From Polytrichum commune (Eukaryota; Streptophyta; Polytrichopsida; Polytrichales; Polytrichaceae), in assembly GCA_950295325.1 (NCBI GenBank), contig OX485805.1:57128758-57192757 (forward strand): 64,000 nt of DNA, written 5' to 3'. Each line of letters starts with the position of its first letter. The stretch's first letter is position 1. The notes beneath the pieces are model-generated. The model was not told the origin of the DNA and ran no database searches. It saw nothing but the letters and a program-made list of their open reading frames with translations. The position numbers and the translations under genes are program-made. Positions 22,146 to 31,662 of the stretch are shown here, piece by piece.

Positions 22146-22935
22146 CCCATTGGAAGCCATCTTGGGGACCTCTCAATTTATTTATTTTGTTTCAATTTGG
22201 TCTCAGGTGAGGGCTGAGGTGAGGGCTTGTATGGTTTTTTTTCCAAATTTTCTAGCTAATGTGCTAGTGGGAGAGGGCTTAGGGAGCTTAGAGGTTTGTT
22301 GTTTGTTGAATTTGATTTGATTTTGCTTATGGTTGAGGGCTATTGTGAGGGCTTTTTGGGTTGTATTTTGTGAAATCTCGGGTTAGGGTGCTAATGAGAG
22401 AGGTTTGAAGGGGGCCTAAGAGGTTAGTTTTTAGTTGAAATTGATTTGATTTTGCTTTGAGAAAGGGCTGATGTGTGGGCTTGTTTTGTTTTATTTCGTG
22501 AATTTTCTGGTTAGGGGGCTAGTGGGAGAGGGCTTAGGGGGGCTTTGAGGTTTTCTTTTTGTTGAAATAGATTTGATTTAGCTTATGGGCTTGGGCAGAT
22601 GTGAGGGCTTGGATGGTTTTTTTTCTGGAATTTCTGGTTAAGGTGCTAGTGGGAGAGCTTTGAAGGGGGGCTTAGAGGTTTGCTTTGGTTGAAATTGATT
22701 TGCCTTTGCTTATGGGTGAGGGCGGGTATGGTTTTTTTTTAATTTTCTAGCTAGTGTGCTAGTGGGAGCGGGCTGAAGTGATGGCTTGAGAGGTTTGTTT
22801 TAGTTGCAAATGATTTGACTTTGCTTTTGGGAGAGGTCAAATGGGTTCCCACTTCGGAACCTTTTAAAGTAATCATTCTTATGCATATTTTGTTCATTTG
22901 GCTGGTCCTCACCTTTGTAACTAATTGCTTCTCAG

Positions 22936-24214
22936 GAGATCATTGAGATGGTGGGGGATGGAGAGTCTTTGGATGTTGGGGTTCGCAATGGTGCTAAGTC
23001 ATCCCTTAGTGTTGAGGAGCATAAGGAGCAAGGGTTTCCGTTGTCACTTGCTAAAAATATTGGGCTTACACCAGGTAGTAGCGAACCCCATACACCCGGG
23101 ATGCCACTCTACGGCTCACCTGCAGAATCGGATGTCGGTGTTCGTGCAATGGAGTATCGGATTCGCCACAATTTAAAGAAAGATAGCTTCTCAGTTGTTG
23201 AGGGCATGAGGATACAACCGGTAGAAAAGTCCTCTATGAGAATCCCCCTCTGCAGGTTGATTCACATGCCATTGGTTCGCCCAACCCTCCGCAGCGACGT
23301 TACAAAGCTCATGGCGGCATTTCAATTTGGATACCGAGCTGGGTCTGCCACTTTGTATGTGTCTACTACAAATGAGTCTGGTGATAATCGATTCATTTCT
23401 GCGAAAGACGGGCGTGAATGGGGAGAGCTTTGGGTTGCAGAAAATGATAAGTTTGAGTCTTTTCTACGCGCGGATAAGGACTTGATGAGCCTCAGTGGAT
23501 GTATGTTCTTCGTGTATGATGGTAACCACCGCTTGCTTGCGTGGAAGGAGTGTATCAAATCAGATCATAATGACGATGCACTCTGGTATGAGAAGCATGG
23601 TTGTCCAGAATGTGTTGTCCTCGACACAACGGGTGGGCGTGGGGACGTCCTTAACGCAATGCACGACATCAACAAGTAAGTATGTTAGTTTTTCAAATCG
23701 TTTTTTCCTTCATTTTTTTATTGGCATCTAATGGCATTTGTCTCAACCGCAACATGGCTAACCAAACCGCTCACGTTAAAACTAGCCTCGTACACACTCT
23801 ACACCGCATTCAAAAATACGGTTCGTATGATCTTAGCTACTACCAGCCATTATTGACCGAGGAGCAATTCCAAGCGTGCAAGAGCAGAGGCCCCAAAAGC
23901 CCTTGGTACCCGCTGACCCAAGACCTTATGGTGTCCTTCATTTTCAATGTAAGTCACTCCAAATTCCTCAACCTTCTACTTCGCATTCATTACTCTTAGT
24001 CATGATCTTACAATTTCAAATATATGTTCAGCAAGAGATAGCCGATGCGGTAGATGAGGCAGCCCAAATCTACAAGGAGGAAGTTCCTCCAGAGGAGCAA
24101 TCTAGGAACCGGTTGGGTGAGGTATTGGACGCTGTGATTAAGAAGACGACCGAGGAACTTGGGCACAAGTTTAACAAACAACAATCAATCGCAAACCCCG
24201 CCCTTGGAAAATAG
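22936..24214 (+). CDS. ParB/sulfiredoxin-like domain exons of the ParB-methyltransferase gene
   Basis: Exons 22936-23675, about 23786-23948 and 24032-24121 or 24032-24214, with phases that agree throughout (740 nt then phase 2; 163 nt restoring frame). The first exon contains a ParB-like core: an RIPLCRLIHMPLVRPTLRSDV strand-helix start and, about 100 residues on, FVYDGNHRLLAWKE (23512-23553), the GxxR box typical of ParB/sulfiredoxin-fold proteins. In bacteria and phages this fold binds or cleaves nucleotides or DNA and is often fused to methyltransferases. No AG acceptor precedes the more coding-like start at 23754 (MANQTAHVKT), so 23786 is used. The last exon reaches TAG at 24212-24214; a GAG|GTATTG donor at 24121 would bypass it in phase to 25064. 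Separate gene, fusion or recent nonsense mutation are all possible. Confidence 0.62.
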
Positions 24215-25063
24215 TTCATAGAATAGGTACGTTTTGGTTGAATTAAATTTGAATGTCCTTAATTATGGGAAAGGTCCTTATTGTTGAGGGCTATTGTGAG
24301 GGCTTGTATGGTTGTATTTTGTGAAATTTCAGGTTGGGGGGCTAATGAGAGAGCTTTGAAGGGGCGCTTAGAGGCTTCGAATTTGTTGAAATTGATTTGA
24401 TTTTGGTTATGGATGAGGGCTGAGGTAAGGGCTTGTATGGTTTTAATTTTTGAATTTCTGGTTAAGGGGCTAATGAGAGAGGTTTGAAGGGGGGGCTTAG
24501 AGGCTTGTTTTTTGTTAAATTTGATTTGATTTTGCTTTGCAAAAGGGCTGATGCGTGGGCTCGTATGGTTTTAATTTTTGAATTTCTGGTTAAGGTGCTA
24601 GTGGGAGAGCTCCAAAGGGAGGGCCCTGGGCCTCTGTCGGATCCGACAGCCCCAGGGTAGCCACCTTGGGGACCTCTCATGTTATTTTTTTTTGCTTCAA
24701 TTTGGTCTGAGGTGAGGGCTGGGATGGTTTTTTTTCGCATTTTCTAGCTAAGGTGCTTGTGGGGGAGGGCTTAGGGGGGCTTAGAGGTATTCATTTTGTT
24801 GAAATCGATTTGATTTAGCTTATTGTTGAGGGCTATTGTGAGGGCTTGTATGGTTGTATTTTGAGAAATTTCTGGTTAGGGTGCTAACCAGAGAGGTTTG
24901 AAGGGGGCCTAAGAGGTTAGTTTTTAGTTGAAATAGATTTGATTTGAATGTGCTTATGGGAGAGGTCTCAAGTGAGGGCTTACTGCTAGCATTCTTTGCA
25001 GCACTTTCTGAGAATATATTCTCAAATTTACTTCGCCTTCTTTTTTGATTGCAAGTGTTTCAG
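24215..25063 (+). repeat. Second satellite block, in the intron before the methyltransferase exons
   Basis: 24280-24985 repeats the same ~128-bp satellite as 19.84-22.83 kb, including one block with the 16-bp palindrome. 25015-25063 is a pyrimidine-rich acceptor region ending GTTTCAG. Confidence 0.85.
24634..24649. other. 16-bp palindrome, copy 7
   Basis: Perfect copy of CTGTCGGATCCGACAG with the conserved left and right flanks, in the second intronic satellite block. Confidence 0.85.
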
Positions 25064-27243
25064 ATTACTAGGCATTATAGCGCCCACCATTCTCAAAAGA
25101 TTGAGATGACATTGGAGAAATTGCAACTTATTGCCACAACTGCAATGGAGCCAGAGTATAAAGTCCGTTGGTTAAAGTGGTGGAACAGTGGAAGTTTCAA
25201 TCGTGAAGCTATCCGGTTTTCCAAAAGTCCTGCAAGCGAGGACACCTTGAAACCTTGGCTCAATAAAGCTGCGTTTTGGGCAGGGGTACGTCTATACTCC
25301 TTATCCATCCTTACCTTTCAACTCTTCCTTTTGTGCCAATTCTTATCTTGGCCTTGAATTTATCCACAGCTAGAGGATGCCGCGGTCAAGGAGTTACCCG
25401 ATATACTTAATGCCTTGGGTGGGCTTGACGGAGACGTGGAAGTTGATTCATTGCCGGATTACTTGGAGAAGTGGCGAATCTGTCTCTGGGATAAGGCGTT
25501 CATTGGTCACTTCTCAGGGTCAGATATATACGGAAAGGGGACGTGGTGGAAGGATGTCAAAGGCGCTGACAACATTGTCAAGCGCTTAATCTGTAGGTAC
25601 GTTAGTTGGAAAATCTTGTGTTCACCTCATTTATTTCAAACCATTTGTTTTCTAAGTTGCTAATTGGCCTCACTCCTTCGTTGTCAAGGTACATCAAGCA
25701 CGAGCTCTTCAAGAAGAAGGCTTTGAAGAAGCTCCCTCCGTTTCTTGATGCATGGTCTGATTCCTCTTCACCTACCTTCATATTTTCCCCGGCTCAAAAG
25801 CGCAACTTCTCCCTCCCGCATCTCCGCGAGTGTTGTTGGTACTTGGAATGTAAGAGGACGTGGCAACCGGATGAGGAGGCGGAGTTGAAGATTCGGCTCT
25901 CCGGTGGAGAGCCTTCCCTGCCTCCTGCTCAAAGCGATGAGGTTGTTCTCCTTGACAGTCAACTTCCGGAGGCGGATGAGGTTGTTGCGACTGTTGATGA
26001 GGCCAACACACAGAAGTCCAAGAGGAGGAAGCGTGCAACTCAAGACGAATCATCACTCAAGAAGCGCGCGAGGAAGCTCAAGACTGTGGAGGATGATCCC
26101 CCTCCCCCTGCTTCACCTGAGGCGGCAGTTGCATCTACTCCATCTCTTAGTGAAGTTCCTACTCTATCCAGGCCACCTCCTCCGCCCATTCTTTCATCTG
26201 CTAGGCGTCCTCCCGTTGTTTTAGAATGCATCTTGAATGCCTCTATCCTTCATCAACGTCGTCATTTTCAGGAGGTTTCCAACTTCATTCTTTCTCTTCC
26301 ACCCTTCTATCCGCGGAGAGCTCTAGGCGTTGCGAGGTCAGATGTGGGCATGGCTGATCTTGTCATTGCCGACATCCCGGAGAACCTGCCTGTACCCAAT
26401 GTCTCCGATCCTTCCTATAGTGTACCTTCCTGGAATGCATTGGATACCGATTTTCTAGGTGAGCTCTTCGATTTTGCGGATGAGATCCTGCATGACGATG
26501 GAGCTCTCCTCCTCTTTCATGCAGATGACAATGGTGACTTCAAGGAGAGCATTCAAGACCACTTCGCTGCTTTTGGGTTCACGATCTTTAAGGAGTGGCT
26601 GGGAGTCAACCGTCTTCGCCTTCATTCAGCCAAACATGTGGACAAGACCACCAACCTCTTCCAGGTTGTCTTACTTGTTCGTGCCACCAAAACAATTGGA
26701 TCCGACCTTGATAAGCGGCCCCGGCACTCGTCATTCCGCCTTCGCGATGCCAATGAGCTCAAGGCTCTTGGCATTGAGCTCGATATGGATGATGCGATTA
26801 TGAATTATACCGTAACTCCTCTCATGGACGGCTCCAAAGCTTGGCGTGGTCCCCGGGAGAAAGATATTTCTTTCATGTCCTCCTTGATAATGGCCACTAC
26901 GGACATTGGACAGGTTGTGGTGGACGTTAATGCGGGCGTTGGTATGTCCTACTTCACTTGCCATCATATCCAAGTTTTCAATTTCTAAGTTTTTTTTTTT
27001 TTTTCCTTTGCTAACATTTCCTCCGCAACAGGGACTTCTATCCATGCATGCAGGCAGCTTGGGCGCCATATTGTTGCTCTTGAGGAGGACGAGGACACCT
27101 TCAACCGTGTCCTTAAGCCACTTAAGAGTGTTAAGCCTCCGGTGAAGGCTCCATCCATTGTTGTTGCTTCCACGCAGGCTTCACAAGGCACGCAGAAAAG
27201 GCCGCCGGCCTTGAAGCGATCGAGGCCAAAGTCCTCGCAGTAA
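25064..27243 (+). CDS. Beta-class DNA N6/N4-methyltransferase-like exons
   Basis: Four exons with matching phases and canonical sites: 25064-25285, 25370-25596, 25689-26941, 27032-27243, 637 residues in this part. After a helical N-terminal segment (LKWWNSGSFNREA) and a disordered basic stretch (KSKRRKRATQ, KKRARKLK; a nuclear signal), LVIADIPENLP (about 26358-26390) sits where the catalytic DPPY-type motif IV would be. FQVVLLVRATK follows, and then VVVDVNAGVGTSIHACRQLGRHIVALEED, spanning the last splice, matches motif I (DPFxGSGTT...A...R...E). Motif IV before motif I is the beta-class order, as in bacterial ParB-methylase fusions. The catalytic tetrad reads DIPE and the glycine loop NAGVG, so activity is doubtful; it may be a binding protein. 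It joins in phase with the ParB-like exons upstream. Confidence 0.6.
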
Positions 27244-27265
27244 GTGAGTATGATGACCTTCTAAG

Positions 27266-27619
27266 TTGCTTCTTTTCCTTGTCCACTTAGCTTTTACATT
27301 TTCCATCCTTTTTCTTACAATTTTCATGCTTGTTTTCAAACTTGGCCTTGGAGCGGATGTGTTTGGTACACCTACCAAGGGATTCTCTTTGCCAATCTAT
27401 GCCCATGATATGGCGATGGTACTAGCGGCACAACCTTCTCCTAGCAAAGCTAGTACCCCGTCTCCACGTTATGACCCCCGTGCCTTAGACTTCTTCGATG
27501 TTCTTGCAGAGGTGGATAATGAATGCCATACCTTAGATTCCTCTTCAGATGAGGGCGGCCATGAGGGGAGTATCTTTGGAAGTAGGGAATCTAGTAGTGA
27601 CAACGTCATTGTTGATTGA
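27266..27619 (+). other. Possible C-terminal exon or broken tail
   Basis: From about 27350 an open frame encodes an acidic tail (SSSDEGGHEGS...SSSDNVIVD) of coding-like composition. The GTAAGT at 27240 could be a donor, but no AG in 27255-27380 restores the phase, so either the gene ends at 27243 or this tail was cut off by a small indel. It is on the same strand directly after the methyltransferase exons. Confidence 0.3.
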
Positions 27620-27822
27620 TTTTTGGTTTGATTGATTGGTATTTGGATTTATAAAGTGTGGTGTGGTTTTCAATATTCCAATTATCTTGTTGAATGCATC
27701 TTGTCGTTGTTCTCAAATAACACTACACTTTTGTGGTCGTCAACTAGTAGACAATCTAAAGACAAGTAGCCAAACCAAATACACATAACATTTTGATTTC
27801 TCAAGCATATCCTACCCACAAA

Positions 27823-27850
27823 AAAGAGGCCTCGGATCCGAGGCCTCTTT
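27823..27850. other. 28-bp perfect palindrome, unit 1
   Basis: Half-site AAAGAGGCCTCGGA followed by its exact reverse complement; the core is CGGATCCG. Confidence 0.9.
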
Positions 27851-27961
27851 CCAAACCTCCTCCTCATGCTAGAATATACAAGAAATGGCCAAATGCAAAG
27901 ATAAGTAGCCAACTCAAATATACATAACATTTTGATTTTCAAGCATAACCTACCCACAACT

Positions 27962-27987
27962 AAGAGGCCTCGGTTCCGAGGCCTCTT
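27962..27987. other. 26-bp palindrome, unit 2 (central mismatch)
   Basis: Same arms as unit 1, but the centre reads CGGTTCCG, so only the central pair is broken. Confidence 0.85.
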
Positions 27988-28099
27988 CCTATAGGTCCTC
28001 CTCATGCTAGAACATACAAGAAATGGCCAAATGCAAAGACAAGTAGCCAACTCAAATATACATAACATTTTGATTTTCAAGCATAAGCTACCCACAACT

Positions 28100-28125
28100 A
28101 AGAGGCCTCGGATCCGAGGCCTCTT
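28100..28125. other. 26-bp perfect palindrome, unit 3
   Basis: Arms AAGAGGCCTC with core GGATCC; no mismatch. Confidence 0.9.
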
Positions 28126-28238
28126 CCTATAGGTCCTCCTCATGCACTACACATACAAGAAATGGCCGAATGCAAAGACAAGTAGCCAACTCAAATATAC
28201 ATAACATTTTGATTTTCAAGCATAACCTACCCACAACT

Positions 28239-28264
28239 AAGAGGCCTCGGATCCGAGGCCTCTT
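28239..28264. other. 26-bp perfect palindrome, unit 4
   Basis: Identical to unit 3 in the palindromic part. Confidence 0.9.
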
Positions 28265-28275
28265 CCCATAGGTCC

Positions 28276-29135
28276 ACCATCTTCTCAACCACACTGAATT
28301 TTCCCACGGCCATAGGGCCTCGTTGGTAATTTTTAGAAACTTTTGGTCCTAAAAATTAGGCACTCCATAAATATCGGCCTCATAATTCCAAAATTAAACT
28401 TGAAATATGTGCAAAATCCACGGTCATAGGGGTCCTAACTTTCGTTAAATGGAGTTTTAAATTTCGATTTTCTGCTCACGAGATCTGCTCACCGCTCACC
28501 GCTCACATCGTAGCATTCCTGAAGTTATGATGGTCTGAAGCTGCTGGGGGGGGTTCTAGCCCCAACGGCTAAGGGAAAATGTCCACTTGGCCCCAACCCT
28601 TGTAGAATACTTTGTAGACAAAAGGATACTTGACGGTGGGGTAGGGGCCCCGCCCCAAAGTCCTAGAGGCTTATGTGGGTGAGGCGGCTTAGCCAACTGA
28701 CCCCCCCGGAGCATACTTGGCAATGTGCTCCGGGTAGTTGTAGTGTTGTTTTGGCAACACGATGATCAACTCAAGAGTGGACTTCCATGGATGGAAGTCC
28801 ACCTTAGCCATTGGCTACCTACTAAGGGGAGAGTCCCGAATGCATGAGTAGGAGGGTTTGGTGACCGAGCCATGAGCTTGGAGGTCCGCGGTTCTGGGAG
28901 CTAACCATGCATGTGTGTGGGATGTGCAGGTTAGCGCTCGTGGCACTTGCTAGGTTGGAAAGCGGTCAAGCTAAGTTAAGGAAAACTAGCAAGGGTTGCA
29001 ACAATAATCTCCCTGTTGAAATCTCCGCAACTGAATTTGGTAAGCACCATTGCGAATGCGTGCATAACGCAATGTGTCACGGTGCTGAACAATGAACAAA
29101 TTTTCTATGGCCATAGGCATGGCCCTCTGGAAAAA
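28276..29135. other. Non-coding repeat-derived sequence
   Basis: No gene seen. 28525-28548 belongs to the repeat family also at 21.76 kb. 28690-28900 has several short inverted stretches. Likely transposon debris. Confidence 0.45.
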
Positions 29136-29941
29136 TTAAGCCCGCTCCTGCAAACACTCTGTCCAAATGTTTGGGTCATCCAAGTCCACAATAAGAGCTA
29201 GTTTTTCCCAAATAGAACTCGGGAGTATAGGCTCACGTCCATACAACAACTGATACGGGCTGTAGAACGCTAATGAGGTTTGCCTACTAAATCGATAGCC
29301 CATAGCAATCCAAGGCAACATAAGGTCCCAATCCCGGTGGCTTCCCCGAAGTAATCCATACTTCCTCAAGCCACACTTGGTTGTCTGAACAACCCGTTCA
29401 GCCAAGCCATCCGCCTCCGGATGATCCCGCGAGGTGGTATGGTGATCTATAAGGGCATTAGTGCACAACTCCTCAAAAGTACCGAGGAACTCCCTCCTTT
29501 GGTCCGTCAATACCTCAGCCAGTGCTCCAAACGTGTCAACACATAATCTAAAAAGGCTACTGCAGTTAATTCTATAGAGTTTTGGGGTAGAGCGACAAAC
29601 TCAATCCACTTGTTAAAATGCTCCACCATCACCAACACATACTTTGCTCTACATGGTGTGACAACCAACGGCCCTACAAAGTCCAGTGACCAGCAGTAGC
29701 CCAATCTTATGATAGATATAGGCTGTAATTGAGGTGACAAGTTGTTGAAGCTAGACCTGACCCGGTCACAAAATTCACACGTCTCGATATAAGCAACTAC
29801 CTGCTCATACATGCCAGTCCACCAATATTGGTCGCGTAACATTGAAAGTGTCTTGCATATGCCAAAATGGCCAAGTTCCTCGTGCACTTGTTGCACCAAG
29901 GAGGCCCTCTGATCCGGTCTAGGGATAATACCTTGTCCCAT
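29136..29941 (-). pseudogene. Decayed gypsy integrase
   Basis: Two overlapping minus-strand frames (29941-29507 and 29510-29136) encode one integrase split by a frameshift near 29508. The first has the HHCC finger (HEELGHFG...CEFCD) and the first catalytic Asp (SLDFVGPL); the second has the remaining acidic residues (TDQRREF; HPEADGLAERV) and a C-terminal YGREPILPSS segment. It is the pol end of the element whose gag and protease lie at 31663-33540. No reverse transcriptase is visible between them. Confidence 0.75.
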
Positions 29942-31662
29942 CCGACCACAATCAAAATAACAAATTGTCTCCCAACGGAATCATGTCTTTCGATGTCCAA
30001 TCTGATCCCTTTCTATCGCCGAGATAGACAAGGGAAAGGTCCATGTTGAAGCTTATTCAATACGGGAAGATCCACCTATACATCCGCATGTGAGCAAGAA
30101 TCACCACCATTCTTAATTACGTCCTAGTCCAAGTGGGGAGTTCCTCTTCACACCATACGATTCACCACAAGCATGTGCAACTTCAATTCATTCAATGTGG
30201 GGGAAATGGTGTGTATAACACCCTTATTATTAACTCAAGCAAGCATTAATAAATGCTTACTTGCCATATAATTTTCTCAGTGCAGCACTAATCTATTGAC
30301 TTACCCTCTCAACCCAAATCAACTAACTCTAACCTGCGCCGTGAATTCTATTGAATTCCTTAAGGCCTGACCCAGTGGTTCCCTTGGACCATGGCAGTGC
30401 TAATGTTGCTGGCAGAAACTTACTGCCTTCAAAGATGGAGGGACCTTACTACAGCCTCGGCCAATCCGCTCAAGCGTTGAGCTTCTAGCCTAGTCAAACT
30501 TGTTTCTCGGATTCCATTCCTTTCCTCCCGCCATGATGTTGTACCCTGAGCTTGAGGCTGTTGCACCTGCATTGATCAGCTTCTACCTATTGCTTCCCTG
30601 GGGAAGCACCTCCCTCTCCTGTCCTCTCATTCAGACACAAAAAAAACAGAATATGATCATCAATTTTGGCTTGAGCCTTCATGCCCAGCCGTTCCAATTC
30701 ACACAGTTGGGATGATGCTTCGCAGGCTGTGCAGCTAACCATCCCACGAAGGCAAGTGTAAATCCTCAACCTGACAGCTTGCAACCTTGCGGCTCAATCT
30801 AGACCAATTCAACCACGCAAGGAGTCGATGCCATTGCCCTTCCCATTGCCAGGACCTAACCCAAGGACTCGTGCACCCCCTCACTCACCGTCCTCATACC
30901 ACAATTTCTTCCCTCAGCAGCCAAAGACCCTTCGTCAGCTCGAGCTTGTCGATGCCAACCGGGTGCACTGCCCACCTGCGTTGTTCAATGATGTTGGTGT
31001 GGTCGCTGGCCACCCATTTCCCGCGGTTGAAAATCCCTCCTTCTTCGGAAGCCTCAACGGAAGCAATCCAGACGATGCTATCCGCTGCAAACAATCTTCG
31101 GTACAAGATTGGATGCACAATTCTCCCAATCACTCTCACTGAACTTTGATTGACTCACGGCGCGACACCACGCCCAAGGAAGTTCTGTCTTATTCTGCTG
31201 AGCACTACATGCGGCAACTCTCCAACTCAGTTCCTCCTTATAAACCACCTACACTACCTTATGTCCCTCCTCTACCATACTCCTTCCTGATCTCTCACGA
31301 ACGATCCACTGAGTGTACGAGTTCCTTTCAGATGCAATCATAGAGACTAAGAATGAATGTGGCTCCCTCCGTGGTGGCCACCCACGCTTTCCCCCGCTTG
31401 TTACCGCTCAAGGTAATGGTTCTTTTTAAGAACGAGGGCTTCAGTAAAGCAAGCGCATGACGGCATCTGACTTCCGGCATGAATCCTCCATGCTAGCCGC
31501 GTTGGCGCCTCATGATCTATTGTTCGCAGCAAGATACAAATCACACCCTAGCATCTCACGATGCAATCACAGAACACAACAGACTGCCAAGACCGCCAGT
31601 GAAGGCTCATTACCCTTTGAGAGATCATTCTCCCTTACTGTATAACTCATGAATGCCAATGA
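29942..31662. other. Gap inside the decayed gypsy element
   Basis: This interval is about the right length for reverse transcriptase and RNase H, but I cannot recognise them on the minus strand. Plus-strand frames such as 30828-31142 have a plausible composition but no recognisable motif. It may be a captured fragment or an unrelated insertion replacing RT. Confidence 0.35.

Larger units (their letters stand above)
19840..22830 (+). repeat. ~128-bp satellite array in proposed intron 1
   Basis: The monomer contains GGGCTGAGGTGAGGGCTTGT, then AATTTCTGGTTAGGGGGCTA, then GAAGGGGGGCTTAGAGG, then TTGAAATTGATTTGATTTTG. Monomer starts (ATGGATGA) at 21013, 21141, 21269, 21397 and 21524 give a period of 127-128. 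Units at 20.9-21.65 kb are nearly identical, and outer units are more diverged, as expected of unequal exchange. Some units carry instead a conserved block GAGAGCTCCAAAGGGAGGGC - palindrome - AGCCACCTTGGGGACC. Confidence 0.88.
27741..28275. repeat. 138-bp tandem array with a large palindrome in each unit
   Basis: Four units with centres at 27836, 27974, 28112 and 28251 (spacing 138-139). Each holds AACATTTTGATTTTCAAGCA, then the palindrome, then AGAAATGGCC...ATGCAAAGACAAGTAGCC. Because 138 is a multiple of three, an open frame with a repeated 46-residue unit appears on the minus strand; it is a by-product. Confidence 0.9.

Noticed and set aside
19649-24649. Direct claim that the palindromes are parS sites
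   Set aside because: Size and symmetry are suggestive, but the sequence is unlike known parS, and the DNA-binding part of ParB proteins (helix-turn-helix) was not seen; kept only as a hypothesis.
27682-28143. Minus-strand 153-codon frame with a repeated 46-residue unit
   Set aside because: The 138-bp tandem repeat length is divisible by three, which keeps any frame open; no independent coding evidence.
27741-28275. CRISPR-like array
   Set aside because: Direct tandem units without unique spacers; the variable part is missing and the genome is eukaryotic.
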